This document shows, piece by piece, positions 45,567 through 55,806 of a stretch of DNA of 64,000 bases. The position numbers were made by a program, and so were the translations under genes. The stretch spans positions 2,294,001-2,358,000 of the forward strand of contig NZ_CP049331.1 of assembly GCF_011064285.1 (NCBI RefSeq), read 5' to 3'. Source of the DNA: Vibrio ziniensis. GTDB lineage: Bacteria > Pseudomonadota > Gammaproteobacteria > Enterobacterales > Vibrionaceae. The notes under the pieces are model-generated. The model made no database searches. It saw only the letters and a program-made list of their open reading frames with translations, and had not been told where the DNA came from. Position 1 is the first letter of the stretch. Every line of letters begins with the position of its first letter.

Positions 45567-46445
45567 TTAAAAAATACAGGCTTCTGTCATTGCTTTGGCA
45601 ACAACAGGACGAGCTTGTTCAGATAGAGGAGTTAAAGGTAGACGTAGATCACCAAAAGAAATCAGACCAAGCTTATGAGCAGCCCATTTCACAGGGATTG
45701 GGCTTGATTCCACAAACAGATTTTTATGCAAAGGCATTAAACGTTGGTTAATTTCTTCTGCTTCGTCAAATTTACCTTCTAATGCTAAGTGCATCATTTT
45801 CGCCATATCTGCTGCTGCGATGTTATTTGTTACAGAAATAACACCTTGGCCGCCAAGCTTGACGAACTCTAAACCTGTCGCATCATCACCACTTAACAGA
45901 ATAAAATCATCACCACAAAGCTCACGGTGAAGCGCGACACGGCTCAGATCACCCGTCGCATCTTTCAGTGCAACGATATTATCTAGCTTCGCTAGACGAG
46001 CAACGGTTTCCGGTTTCAGATCAACCGCAGTACGGCCAGGTACATTGTATAAAATAATAGGCACTTCAGTCTGTTCAGAAATCGCTTTGTAATGCTGATA
46101 CAAACCTTCTTGTGTTGGCTTATTGTAGTATGGGGTCACACTCAAAACGCCAGCAATACCCGTATTGTTTAGAAGACGGCTAAAGGTAATTGATTCGTGA
46201 GTTGCATTTGCACCAGTACCAGCAATAACTGGAATACGTCCAGCAGCGTACTCAACCGCTTTTTCAACAACCTTGACATGCTCTTCGATGGTCAGTGTGG
46301 ACGATTCACCTGTTGTACCTACTGCAACGATAGCATCGGTACCAGCTTCAACATGGTAGTCAACAAGCTTCTTCAGACTTACAAAGTCGACTTCGCCATC
46401 TTGGGTAAAAGGTGTAATTAACGCTACGATACTTCCTGAAAACAT
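45567..46445 (-). CDS. dapA: 4-hydroxy-tetrahydrodipicolinate synthase
   Basis: The protein has 292 residues from the ATG at 46445 ([17 protein letters not shown]), preceded by GGAG at good spacing. The longer open frame to 46502 gives an atypical leader and is rejected. The TIM-barrel Schiff-base lysine is K161 in VALKDATGD, and the GTTGESSTL motif is at residues 43-51. It condenses aspartate semialdehyde with pyruvate, the first step of lysine/DAP synthesis. Divergent from gcvR, as in E. coli. No lysine riboswitch is seen upstream. Confidence 0.97.
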   Translation of the reverse strand: MFSGSIVALITPFTQDGEVDFVSLKKLVDYHVEAGTDAIVAVGTTGESSTLTIEEHVKVVEKAVEYAAGRIPVIAGTGANATHESITFSRLLNNTGIAGVLSVTPYYNKPTQEGLYQHYKAISEQTEVPIILYNVPGRTAVDLKPETVARLAKLDNIVALKDATGDLSRVALHRELCGDDFILLSGDDATGLEFVKLGGQGVISVTNNIAAADMAKMMHLALEGKFDEAEEINQRLMPLHKNLFVESSPIPVKWAAHKLGLISFGDLRLPLTPLSEQARPVVAKAMTEACIF

Positions 46446-46759
46446 GTCTATCTCCATAATTAAATGCTTTCCGCATGGTACTGCATGGGAGTTGAAAAAC
46501 ACAAGAGGCTGAGAATGCCTAAATGCTCCTTATCAGTGAATATTTATCACATGTTGGAGCTTTAGCCCAATCTATATCTTATCAACTATTGTATATAAGC
46601 AATCCTTCATCTTGTTAGAGGTCGGTCATATTTAATTGACCTGTATTCTCAGAGGTAATTCCTATACTTTAGGTAACATCAGATGTGGGCAATAAGATAG
46701 AGCTCACTGAATGCAAAGTTGTGCTAACATGCCCAAAAATGACAAAGCGAATTATCAAT
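46446..46759. other. 314-bp divergent promoter region of dapA and gcvR
   Basis: This AT-rich region contains short near-promoter hexamers (TTGACC near 46637, TATACT near 46668), but at poor spacing. There is no riboswitch-like structure, no terminator and no repeat. I see nothing else definable. Confidence 0.5.
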
Positions 46760-47302
46760 ATGACTCAACATCTTGTGATCACTGCAGTAGGAACTGACCG
46801 GCCGGGTATTTGTAACCAAGTCGCAAAATTAGTTACGCAAGCTGGCTGTAATATCGTCGACAGTCGCATAGCTCTATTTGGAAAGGAATTCACCTTGATC
46901 ATGCTGTTATCAGGAAATGCCAACAGCATTACCCGAGTGGAAACAACGCTACCATTGCTCGGACAAGAACAAGATTTGATTACCATGATGAAAAGAACTT
47001 CTCCCCATGATCATCAATCGAATGACTATGTGGTTGAAGTTTATGTGGAATCTGATGACCGCCTTGGTTTAACAGAACAATTCACCCAATTTTTTGCTGA
47101 CCGTAATATTGGTATGGCTTCACTGAGCGCTCAAACTATCAGCAAAGATAAGCTTCAACGCAAAAAAGATCAGTTCCATATCGCTATCACCGCTCATGTA
47201 GATTCAGAATACAACCTTATGCAGCTTCAAGAAGAATTTGATGCACTATGCTCAGAACTCGATGTACAAGGTTCTCTTAATTTTATAAAAAGCAGTCAAT
47301 AA
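46760..47302 (+). CDS. gcvR: Glycine cleavage system transcriptional repressor GcvR
   Basis: The 180-residue protein, with start MTQHLVITAVGTDRPGICNQ chosen as the family N-terminus, consists of two ACT domains (about residues 3-75 and 92-170). The first shows GTDRPGICNQVAKLVTQAGCNIVDSRI and the second SDDRLGLTEQFTQFFADRNIGM. GcvR binds glycine and sequesters the activator GcvA. In-frame ATGs at 46739 and further upstream are possible starts. It is 9 bases upstream of bcp. Confidence 0.93.
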   Translation: MTQHLVITAVGTDRPGICNQVAKLVTQAGCNIVDSRIALFGKEFTLIMLLSGNANSITRVETTLPLLGQEQDLITMMKRTSPHDHQSNDYVVEVYVESDDRLGLTEQFTQFFADRNIGMASLSAQTISKDKLQRKKDQFHIAITAHVDSEYNLMQLQEEFDALCSELDVQGSLNFIKSSQ

Positions 47303-47311
47303 GGAAGAATA

Positions 47312-47785
47312 ATGAACACTTTAAAAGCGGGTTCTCCAGCTCCAGCGTTTTCACTTTTAGACCAAGATGGCAACCAAGTTACTCTATCTGATTTTGCTGG
47401 CAAAAAAGTCCTGTTTTATTTTTACCCAAAAGCAATGACACCTGGCTGTACTGTTCAGGCTCAAGGTATGCGCGATGTAAAAGCTGAACTTGAGGCACTG
47501 AATGTAATCGTACTCGGTGTCAGTATCGATCCTGTCACTCGTTTAGGTAAGTTCATCGCTCGTGATAACCTAAACTTCTCCTTACTTTCAGACGAAGATC
47601 ACCAAGTAGCAGAACAATTTGGTGTTTGGGGAACCAAAAAATTCATGGGCAAAGTATATGATGGCTTGCACCGCATCAGCTTTCTGATTGATGAAAATGG
47701 CATGATTGAACACGTCTTTGATAAGTTTAAAACCAAAGATCACCACGAAGTAGTACTTAACTATTTAAAAGATAAACAGGCTTAA
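47312..47785 (+). CDS. bcp: Thioredoxin-dependent thiol peroxidase Bcp (single-cysteine form)
   Basis: The 157-residue peroxiredoxin of the BCP/PrxQ family has peroxidatic cysteine C46 in AMTPGCTVQAQGMRD. The resolving cysteine five residues later (TPGCTVQAC in E. coli) is replaced by Q51, and the protein has no other cysteine. It must therefore work as a 1-Cys enzyme using an external thiol. The fold is otherwise complete. It forms an operon with gcvR, as in E. coli, ending in a strong terminator. Confidence 0.95.
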   Translation: MNTLKAGSPAPAFSLLDQDGNQVTLSDFAGKKVLFYFYPKAMTPGCTVQAQGMRDVKAELEALNVIVLGVSIDPVTRLGKFIARDNLNFSLLSDEDHQVAEQFGVWGTKKFMGKVYDGLHRISFLIDENGMIEHVFDKFKTKDHHEVVLNYLKDKQA

Positions 47786-47817
47786 TGATACTGTTTAAAA
47801 AACATTGAACAAAAAAC

Positions 47818-47845
47818 AAAGGTCAGCAAAATGCTGACCTTTTTG
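47818..47845. terminator. Terminator between bcp and the chemoreceptor gene
   Basis: A perfect 10-bp stem AAAGGTCAGC / GCTGACCTTT with a 5-base loop is preceded by an A-run and followed by TTTT. It serves both convergent genes. Confidence 0.92.
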
Positions 47846-47864
47846 TTGGAAACGGCTAGGTAGT

Positions 47865-49736
47865 TTAAACAATAAACTTACCAAGAATAGCATCCTGCTC
47901 ACGCACGTTCTCCGTTTGAACTTGCATTGCAATATTGGCCTCTTCAGCGGATTGAGAAACTTGAGTCGACAAGTCCTTAATCTTCACGGTGTTGTTATTA
48001 ATTTCCTCAGCAACAAGGCTTTGCTCTTCAGCTGCGGAAGCTATCTGCATGTTCATATCACTAATATGCTGAATCGCACCATGTATTTTCTGCAATGCAG
48101 CATCAGCTAATTGCGCTTTGCTGACAGCTTCTATTGCCGTTGCTTTGCTCTCATGCATGGCAACAGACACAGAGTTAGCCCCAGCTTGAAGTTGCTCAAT
48201 CATGCTACGGATTTCAGTGGTTGATTGCTGTGTACGTTGCGCCAACGTGCGAACCTCATCGGCTACCACAGCAAAGCCTCGACCAGAATCACCTGCGCGC
48301 GCGGCTTCAATCGCAGCGTTTAATGCTAGTAAGTTCGTTTGATCTGCAATGTCATTAATAACTTTAAGAATTGTTTCAATGTTTGCTGTTGCAGACTCTA
48401 GCCCCTGAACTTCTTCTACTGCCTGCTCGATTCGTGCAGAAAGCATATCGATAGATGAAGTTGTATCTCCAACAACTTTGGAACCTTCCTGAGTAGCATC
48501 GTCCGCATCTTTCGCAGCAGAAGCAGCACCTTGAGCATTATTGGCAACTTCCATCGCAGTTGCTGCCATTTCGTTCATCGCTGTTGCTAGTTGTTCAAGC
48601 TCCTGAAGCTGTGAACGCATCGCTTCAGACGATGAATGGACACTACTCATGGTCTGTTCTGCACCGCGTTTGATTTCTTCACCAATCGCTTTTGATTGCT
48701 TGATTTGGTTTTGTAGCGTTTCGGTGAAGGTGTTGAAATCTGCGGCTAACTCAGCGAATTCTTTGTCTGTATTAGTGCTCAGACGCTTGGTTAAATCCCC
48801 TTGTCCAGAAGCCACATCTTTGATGGCATGGTTAAGAGTGTTCAATGGGCGCATCAAAACTTTAATCAATATAGTTAAAATAATGATACTTAATACCACG
48901 CCAACAATGGTGTAGATAATCGCACTATTTCTTAATTTAGCTACTGATGAAAACGCTTTATCAGTATCGATCAAAGCACCAACATACCAATGCTCGGTTG
49001 GCATATAAGTCAATCCGACTAAGAAATCATGTCCATCAATATCAACATGTTGAGCGCCTTGCTTAATCTCTATCTTAGGTAAATAAGTGGAAATATTTTT
49101 GCCGTTATGTTCTGCGTTAGGGTGAGCAATAGTCATACCATCAGAGGTAATAATGAACATCTCACCAGCATTAAATAGGTTGATCTTATTTACCATATCA
49201 GCGAGTTTATTTAGTCTCATGTCATAGAACATTGCACCAGTAAACTTACCGCTGTTGTGAACAGGGGTGGCAATAGAAATGATCGTCTGTTTAGTAGAAA
49301 CATCTACGTATGGCTCAGTAACGGTTAACTTGCCATCTCTTTTGGCATCGACATACCAAGGACGTTTACGTGGATCATAACTACTATCCGGCTCCCAGCC
49401 ATCATCATTCTCGACGACTTTACCATCGCTGTCATAGCCAAAGCCAACAGCTAGAAAGCTGCTTTTGAGTTTTTGGGTTTCCAGAACGTTTTTCACGTAG
49501 TCACGATTTTCTGGATCTAACTGAAGAATATCAGTCGTGGATTGAGCTAATGCTTTTTTACTCTCCATCTCGGCGGCTACAGTATCTGCAACCCCTTCGG
49601 CTATTCCCTTTAAACTACCACCAATTAAATTCGACACTTCCTTTCGAACAGTGCTTACTTGCTGAATAGATAGCAAAGATGCTGTCACCAGCAACAATAC
49701 CGATGATGCAGCCACGATCTTTTGACTAAATCTCAT
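47865..49736 (-). CDS. Methyl-accepting chemotaxis protein with amino-acid-type dCache domain (Mlp24/McpX-like)
   Basis: The protein has 623 residues from the ATG at 49736 (GAGGG upstream). Transmembrane helix 1 spans residues 7-27, followed by a periplasmic double Cache domain, transmembrane helix 2 (near 275-297), a HAMP domain and a long coiled-coil signalling domain. The hairpin tip shows [39 protein letters not shown]. Cache residues Y101, Y120, R125, W127, Y143, D145 and D172 match the amino-acid-binding pattern of PctA/Mlp24. Location matches V. cholerae mlp24. A sigma-28 promoter lies upstream. Confidence 0.92.
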   Translation of the reverse strand: MRFSQKIVAASSVLLLVTASLLSIQQVSTVRKEVSNLIGGSLKGIAEGVADTVAAEMESKKALAQSTTDILQLDPENRDYVKNVLETQKLKSSFLAVGFGYDSDGKVVENDDGWEPDSSYDPRKRPWYVDAKRDGKLTVTEPYVDVSTKQTIISIATPVHNSGKFTGAMFYDMRLNKLADMVNKINLFNAGEMFIITSDGMTIAHPNAEHNGKNISTYLPKIEIKQGAQHVDIDGHDFLVGLTYMPTEHWYVGALIDTDKAFSSVAKLRNSAIIYTIVGVVLSIIILTILIKVLMRPLNTLNHAIKDVASGQGDLTKRLSTNTDKEFAELAADFNTFTETLQNQIKQSKAIGEEIKRGAEQTMSSVHSSSEAMRSQLQELEQLATAMNEMAATAMEVANNAQGAASAAKDADDATQEGSKVVGDTTSSIDMLSARIEQAVEEVQGLESATANIETILKVINDIADQTNLLALNAAIEAARAGDSGRGFAVVADEVRTLAQRTQQSTTEIRSMIEQLQAGANSVSVAMHESKATAIEAVSKAQLADAALQKIHGAIQHISDMNMQIASAAEEQSLVAEEINNNTVKIKDLSTQVSQSAEEANIAMQVQTENVREQDAILGKFIV

Positions 49737-49780
49737 ACGTCCCTCATTGCACACTTGTGGTTTTTGTTATGTTCATCACT

Positions 49781-49807
49781 TTATCGACAGGAAAAATGAG
49801 AACTTAA
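49781..49807 (-). promoter_or_regulatory. Sigma-28 promoter of the chemoreceptor gene
   Basis: The minus strand reads TTAAGTTC-N11-GTCGATAA. Six of eight -35 bases and seven of eight -10 bases match TAAAGTTT-N11-GCCGATAA, at exact spacing. It is 45-71 bases upstream of the ATG. Confidence 0.7.
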
Positions 49808-49869
49808 GCAATATCTTTATTAGTTTTATGTATTGCAACTGACGCATATTTAATACTAATCACAAATAA

Positions 49870-49903
49870 CAAAAAAGCCCAAAAATATTAAACTCTTGGG
49901 CTT
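49870..49903 (-). terminator. Intrinsic terminator of the perM-like gene
   Basis: The stem AAGCCCAA / TTGGGCTT with a 13-base loop is followed on the minus strand by TTTTGTT. It lies 26 bases past the stop codon. Confidence 0.88.
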
Positions 49904-49928
49904 AGTAATTTTGCGACCATTAAATCGG

Positions 49929-51002
49929 TTATTCTATTTGCGTTGGGGGGTGCTCTTCATTGCTAGGAAGTGCGTTCCAAACAGCTTTTACCAGCGTCGC
50001 TAGAGGAATTGCAAAAAATACTCCCCAAAATCCCCATAAACCACCAAACACAAGAACGGCAACTATGATGGCAACCGGATGGAGATTCACGGCCTCAGAA
50101 AACAAAATAGGCACTAACACATTACCATCAAGCGCCTGAATAATGGCATACGCGATAAGTAGATAGTAGAACTGAGAAGTTAGCTCCCACTGGAATAAAC
50201 CCACAATCGCTACAGGTACGGTAACCGCTGCTGCACCTATGTATGGAATCAATACAGAAAAACCAACAGCAACAGACAACAGTACTGAGTAACGTAAATC
50301 CAACACTGCAAACGTCACATAACTCACGCTACCAACAATAATAATCTCTAATACTTTACCGCGAATGTAATTTGAGATTTGTTGATTCATTTCCACCCAA
50401 ACTTTATTCGCCAGATTACGGTTACGTGGCATGATTCCACTCGCCATCTTTAGCATTTCACGCTTATCTTTGAGTAAGAAAAACACCAAAAGAGGAACCA
50501 GAATGAGGTAAACACCTAAAGTCGCTAAGCTCACTAAAGAAGCTAGCGAACCCTTCACCAAAGATTCTCCCATTCCTATTGCTTTATCTTTAGCGTTATT
50601 CATTATCGATTCAACGATTTGCAAATTCGCTAGTTCAGGAAAGCGTTCGGGAATAGTGGCAATGAGCTTCTGTAATCCGTTGTACATCTTAGGAATATCT
50701 GCCACTAAGTTAGCCACCTGTTGCCAGATAGTCGGAACCAAGCCAAACACTGACAACAACATAACGCCAACGAAGAGTAAAATAACGAAAATAACCGCTA
50801 AGGTTCGTGGCACTCTCCAGCGACAAAGTTGCGACACAGGCCACTCAAGCAGATAAGCTAAAACAATAGCCACCAACAAAGGCGCAATGAGATGTCCGAA
50901 AAAGTAGATGATGATAAAACCGAAGAAAAGAATGGCGACCAAACTTACGGCATGCGGGTCAGAGAAGCGTCGTTGATACCAACGACTAACCATTTCGAAC
51001 AT
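49929..51002 (-). CDS. perM: AI-2E family transporter / PerM permease
   Basis: The 357-residue membrane protein has about eight transmembrane segments and the conserved C-terminal cluster ILFSEAVNLHPVAIIVAVLVFGGLWGFWGVFFAIPLATLVKAVWNA. The region VRGKVLEI-like (ISNYIRGKVLEIIIVGSVSY) in the middle is also typical. Family members include TqsA (AI-2 export) and cation/proton antiporters, so the substrate is open. Synteny with bepA and arsC matches E. coli perM. It overlaps the upstream TusA-like gene by 17 bases. Confidence 0.9.
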   Translation of the reverse strand: MFEMVSRWYQRRFSDPHAVSLVAILFFGFIIIYFFGHLIAPLLVAIVLAYLLEWPVSQLCRWRVPRTLAVIFVILLFVGVMLLSVFGLVPTIWQQVANLVADIPKMYNGLQKLIATIPERFPELANLQIVESIMNNAKDKAIGMGESLVKGSLASLVSLATLGVYLILVPLLVFFLLKDKREMLKMASGIMPRNRNLANKVWVEMNQQISNYIRGKVLEIIIVGSVSYVTFAVLDLRYSVLLSVAVGFSVLIPYIGAAAVTVPVAIVGLFQWELTSQFYYLLIAYAIIQALDGNVLVPILFSEAVNLHPVAIIVAVLVFGGLWGFWGVFFAIPLATLVKAVWNALPSNEEHPPTQIE

Positions 51003-51231
51003 GTAACGATGTCTCCTTTACAACTGTGAGTGAGTTATAACCATCACATTTAACGCTTTGGCACAAATAATCCTGCTTCAGCAGAAAGCTTTCTATATCC
51101 TTGAATGAACTTGAATCACTTATCAGAATGGTGACCATATCACCTACTTTGAGCTGGGCTGTGTGACGTTTAGCCAGTAATAATGCCATTGGACATCGCT
51201 GTTGACGTAAATCGAGAATATTCGGTTCCAT
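50986..51231 (-). CDS. TusA-family sulfurtransferase-like protein
   Basis: The protein has 81 residues from the ATG at 51231 (MEPNILDLRQQRCPMALLLAKR). A TTG at 51243 with AGGA upstream is an alternative start. The conserved Cys-Pro pair C13-P14 at the start of helix 1 and the beta-alpha-beta-alpha-beta-beta pattern fit TusA/SirA proteins. Members relay sulfur or act as redox/regulatory partners of membrane transporters. Its 17-base overlap with perM suggests a functional link. Confidence 0.88.
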   Translation of the reverse strand: MEPNILDLRQQRCPMALLLAKRHTAQLKVGDMVTILISDSSSFKDIESFLLKQDYLCQSVKCDGYNSLTVVKETSLHVRNG

Positions 51232-51464
51232 TCTTCGGCTCAATCCTTAATATATGGCAGTTATTGTATCGGCTTTTCTACTATGCGCCACTCTTAATAT
51301 CCGAAGTTGTAGGGTCACTAAGACCTAGATAGGATTCAAACGGTTTGCTGAATAATGAGTTGCCAACGATGCTGGAGCAATACCGACTTAAAGCAAAGAT
51401 TAAGAAACCATTTCAAGCTGACAATGTCCTAATGGATAATGATACTGGAGTAACAAGAAAAAAC

Positions 51465-52925
51465 ATGATGTTAAAACGTACTCGTTCATTCGTTTGTCTA
51501 TGTATATCAACGGCCTTATGTGCGCCTTCGCTATCTTATGCCAATAATATAGAACTTCCGGACATCGGTACCGTTGCGGGTTCCACTCTGACCATAGACC
51601 AAGAATTGATCTACGGTGATGCTTATATGCGTATGCTGAGAAGCAGCAAACCGATCGTGAATGATCCCGTTATTAACGAATACATTGACACACTTGGTCA
51701 CAAATTAGTTGCGAATGCGGACGACGTAAAAACACCATTTACTTTCTTTATGATCCGAGACCGCAATATCAACGCATTTGCATTTTTTGGTGGATATGTG
51801 GCTCTGCATTCTGGGTTGTTTCTTCACGCTCAATCAGAAAGCGAACTGGCTTCAGTTATTGCTCACGAAATTGCGCACGTAACCCAGCGCCACCTTGCGC
51901 GTAGTATGGAAGATCAAGCCCGACGTACTCCTGCGACGATGGCAGCATTAGCCGGTTCACTATTGCTCGCTATTGCCGCACCGGAAGCTGGTATTGCTGC
52001 CATTACGGCAACCACAGCTGGAAGTATGCAAAGCCAAATTAACTATACCCGCAGTAACGAAAAAGAAGCTGACCGTTTTGGTATTTCAACGCTGGCAAAA
52101 GCGGGGTTTGATGTAAGAGCAATGCCGAGATTCTTTGGTCGCTTAGCAGATGAATATCGCTACGCAAGCACACCTCCACCAATGCTGTTAACTCACCCAT
52201 TACCAGAAGATCGCATCACTGACAGTCGTGAGCGTGCGCAAAGTTATCCTGTCGTAAAAGTTCAGCCGGATCTTGATTACCACCTAACACGTGCTCGCAT
52301 AGTGGCACGCTATGCAGACATCGACAATGAAGCCGCTTTGGATTGGTTTACGAGAGCACAACAAAAGAACACTATACCAACGCTAGATGCCTCATTCGAA
52401 TATGGTAAAGCATTGGTGTATCTTGACTCGAAACAGTACGACAAATCCGAGTCGTTACTGAGCAAACTATTAAAATTAGATGAAAACAATCGTTTCTACC
52501 TTGATGCGATGGTAGATCTCTACCTTGAAACGAAACGAGCTGATAATGCGCAAACCTTGCTAGAAACAGCGTTAAAACAAACTCCTAATAACGCGGTACT
52601 AACGTTAAATTACGCTAACGTATTGCTAAAACAGCAAAAATTTAGCGAATCGATTCGCGTACTTCAACGCTATACTCATGATAACCCAAACGATACTAAC
52701 GGTTGGAGCCTGCTTTCCGAAGCCAACAATCGAAATGGTAATCAAGCTGAAGATTTAGCGGCTCAAGCTGAAGTCTCAGCTTTAAGAGCTAACTGGAACA
52801 AAGCAATTCAGCTTTATACTCAAGCAGGTCAGCTCGTCAAATTGGGCAGTTTAGAACAAGCGAGATATGACGCTCGTATCGACCAGTTAATGATCCAAAG
52901 AGAACGATTCTTATCGCTCCAATAA
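51465..52925 (+). CDS. bepA: Beta-barrel assembly-enhancing protease BepA
   Basis: The protein has 486 residues from the ATG at 51465, which gives a normal signal peptide (RSFVCLCISTALCAPSLSYA) and the E. coli length. The frame extends 40 codons upstream with no family similarity. It is a periplasmic M48 metalloprotease with HEIAH at residues 134-138, a third ligand in SNEKEADRFG, and a C-terminal TPR domain (about 290-480). It promotes or degrades LptD and other outer-membrane proteins. It is followed by arsC, as in E. coli. Confidence 0.95.
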   Translation: MMLKRTRSFVCLCISTALCAPSLSYANNIELPDIGTVAGSTLTIDQELIYGDAYMRMLRSSKPIVNDPVINEYIDTLGHKLVANADDVKTPFTFFMIRDRNINAFAFFGGYVALHSGLFLHAQSESELASVIAHEIAHVTQRHLARSMEDQARRTPATMAALAGSLLLAIAAPEAGIAAITATTAGSMQSQINYTRSNEKEADRFGISTLAKAGFDVRAMPRFFGRLADEYRYASTPPPMLLTHPLPEDRITDSRERAQSYPVVKVQPDLDYHLTRARIVARYADIDNEAALDWFTRAQQKNTIPTLDASFEYGKALVYLDSKQYDKSESLLSKLLKLDENNRFYLDAMVDLYLETKRADNAQTLLETALKQTPNNAVLTLNYANVLLKQQKFSESIRVLQRYTHDNPNDTNGWSLLSEANNRNGNQAEDLAAQAEVSALRANWNKAIQLYTQAGQLVKLGSLEQARYDARIDQLMIQRERFLSLQ

Positions 52926-52950
52926 TAAATAGAGAAAGTAAGGAAAAACT

Positions 52951-53876
<926 letters not shown>

Positions 53877-53886
53877 AGGAAGTTAC

Positions 53887-54315
53887 ATGAGCGTTGAAAT
53901 GACCTCAAAAACAAAACAATTTCGTAGGTTAGCACTGACGAGTAACCTAGCTTTGATTGCTTGGATTGCTTTATGGCAACTGGATTTATCACCACATCCA
54001 CACCTTAACCCACTGGCGTTGACGGTCGCATGGCTGATTCCACTTTTGTTACCACTACCAGGAATATTGGCAGGTAAACCGTACACCCATGCTTGGGCAA
54101 ACTTTATTCTAATGCTTTATTTTCTGCACGCTTTCACCATTTTGTATGTTGACGATGGAGAACGCTGGCTTGCAACAGTAGAACTGCTACTTACATTCTC
54201 GGCATTTATGGGTAACATTTTCTACGCAAGACATCGCGGAAAAGAGCTAGGTCTGAAATTGACTAAGCTATCAGTGGTTGAAAAACAAGAGAAACAAAGA
54301 TTCGGCCAAGAATAA
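53887..54315 (+). CDS. DUF2069 family membrane protein
   Basis: The 142-residue inner-membrane protein has four hydrophobic helices (about residues 15-31, 40-58, 66-86 and 93-112) and a positively charged tail. The motif GKPYTHAWANFILMLYFLHAFTILYVDDGERWLATVELLLT is characteristic of DUF2069. The function is unknown. It is the last gene of the arsC unit, with a terminator 22 bases downstream. Confidence 0.88.
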   Translation: MSVEMTSKTKQFRRLALTSNLALIAWIALWQLDLSPHPHLNPLALTVAWLIPLLLPLPGILAGKPYTHAWANFILMLYFLHAFTILYVDDGERWLATVELLLTFSAFMGNIFYARHRGKELGLKLTKLSVVEKQEKQRFGQE

Positions 54316-54336
54316 AAAATCATCCAATGAATCAAT

Positions 54337-54370
54337 TAAAAAGGCCCCTAATCTTGGGGGGGCCTTTTTT
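54337..54370. terminator. Bidirectional terminator between DUF2069 and DUF2066
   Basis: The stem AAGGCCCC / GGGGCCTT is flanked by A- and T-runs. It separates convergent genes. Confidence 0.9.
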
Positions 54371-54388
54371 AGCATTCAGCGATTGTGA

Positions 54389-55588
54389 TTAATCTAACCA
54401 AGTAAAACGCAGTGTTTTCACGACAGGTACTGGCTCAGTAACTGCACCTTGCTGAGACAGGTCACTAACCACTACCGAGTTCACGCCAGCAGGTTCTGTG
54501 GTTCCCACAGATGGGGCTTGAGATTCGGACACTGATGTAGCTTGTTCAACTGTCGATGCTTGAAGCATTGGTGTTTGAACTGTTGGCTGTGGAACTTCTT
54601 GAATTTTTGCTTTTTGTACCTGAGCAATTCGCAACACTTCTTGCTCAAAATCCTCTTCAGTGGCTAACAGATGAACATTAAAAATCACTTCTTGGCCTTG
54701 GATTTTTATGATGTCGAGCGAAGCTACTGAACTTAAGGCTTTCAACCGTTTTTCTAACGAGAAGAAATCATTAGCGTTTTTAATTGACTCAAACGCTGCT
54801 AATACAGTTTGAGAAGATTCTGAACCAACCAAAACCGAATTCTTGTTCGCGTAATAGTCACTAATTTTATCAATCATGTCTGTCGCGGCTGCACTGCCAG
54901 ATGCACTGCCAGTCATTGGAGCTTTCTGCGATTGAAGCATATTGTAAGCATTTTGATCATACAGAGTCCAACGTAAGTCATCACCTTGTGCTTTTACCAC
55001 TAATACGGCATCAGTCGGATAACGGCTACTCGCTAAACTAATCGGTTTAATGAATCCACCCCAAAGATCGGAGATTTCCAACCCAGTAATATCATCGAAG
55101 TCACCAACAGGAACGGTAATAGGCAAGCCACGCACCAATGACTCTGCTTTTAGTTGATGTAAGACTTTTGAATCAGAATGTTCCCAGCTAATTGTTCGTT
55201 CGTAAGCAGTCTCTTCAACCAACCACACGAGAATGTTGGCGCGATTTTCTAGCCAGAAGGGTAATTGAGCTTGAGTAATCAACGAACGAATTTGTGGTGC
55301 ACTAAATTGCATTGAAATCGTAGAAACATCATTGTTCTGACCGTAACTAAACTGATTCAGGTATTGGTTATATTTACTCAGCGCTTTTTGAATGACTTCG
55401 TTATCTGCAGCGTTTTTATCGCCCGTAGCACGAACAATAACATTTTGCATACCTAGTGCTCGAGCTTTGGCATCTGCATCAACTTGTGTTTGATCAATAA
55501 CGACTTCTGTTTTGTACAAATTAACAGTGGTGAGTGCAGAAGCTGGGATTGATATTAATCCCATCAGCAAAAAAGCTAAATAGCGCAT
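54389..55588 (-). CDS. DUF2066 domain-containing exported protein
   Basis: The 399-residue protein has a signal peptide (MRYLAFLLMGLISIPASA). The DUF2066 domain covers about residues 20-260 (NLYKTEVVIDQTQVDADAKARALGMQNVIVRATGDK). The last 80 residues form a low-complexity Pro/Gln/Val/Ser tail ending VKTLRFTWLD. It is periplasmic, with unknown function. It is divergent from uraA. Confidence 0.85.
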   Translation of the reverse strand: MRYLAFLLMGLISIPASALTTVNLYKTEVVIDQTQVDADAKARALGMQNVIVRATGDKNAADNEVIQKALSKYNQYLNQFSYGQNNDVSTISMQFSAPQIRSLITQAQLPFWLENRANILVWLVEETAYERTISWEHSDSKVLHQLKAESLVRGLPITVPVGDFDDITGLEISDLWGGFIKPISLASSRYPTDAVLVVKAQGDDLRWTLYDQNAYNMLQSQKAPMTGSASGSAAATDMIDKISDYYANKNSVLVGSESSQTVLAAFESIKNANDFFSLEKRLKALSSVASLDIIKIQGQEVIFNVHLLATEEDFEQEVLRIAQVQKAKIQEVPQPTVQTPMLQASTVEQATSVSESQAPSVGTTEPAGVNSVVVSDLSQQGAVTEPVPVVKTLRFTWLD

Positions 55589-55744
55589 ATTGTTCCTACG
55601 TTCTAAGTTTCTTAAAGTCGATGATAAGCAACTATTGTTTATCGGGCAAGACGAGGCCTCTCAGCAGTGAATAAAAGTTTGCAAAAAATGGATTTTGCTT
55701 ACTCTAATCGATGACAAAAGCAACAAAAATTGATCTAGTTTAAA

Positions 55745-55760
55745 TGGCAATCGTTTGCAA
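55745..55760 (+). promoter_or_regulatory. PurR box upstream of uraA
   Basis: TGGCAATCGTTTGCAA matches the PurR consensus ACGCAAACGTTTGCGT at 11 of the 12 central positions. It lies 47-62 bases upstream of the uraA start. Purine repression of a uracil transporter would couple the two nucleobase pathways. Confidence 0.7.
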
Positions 55761-55806
55761 AAGTGATAGAATCCCGCGAATTTTGTTTAGCTACAGGGAA
55801 AATACC

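Noticed and set aside
46446..46759. Lysine riboswitch or similar leader upstream of dapA
   Set aside because: No long conserved hairpin set or terminator/antiterminator pair is visible, and the dapA leader looks ordinary.
51345..51464. N-terminal extension of bepA from 51345
   Set aside because: It would put 40 unrelated residues before the signal peptide, which would block export.
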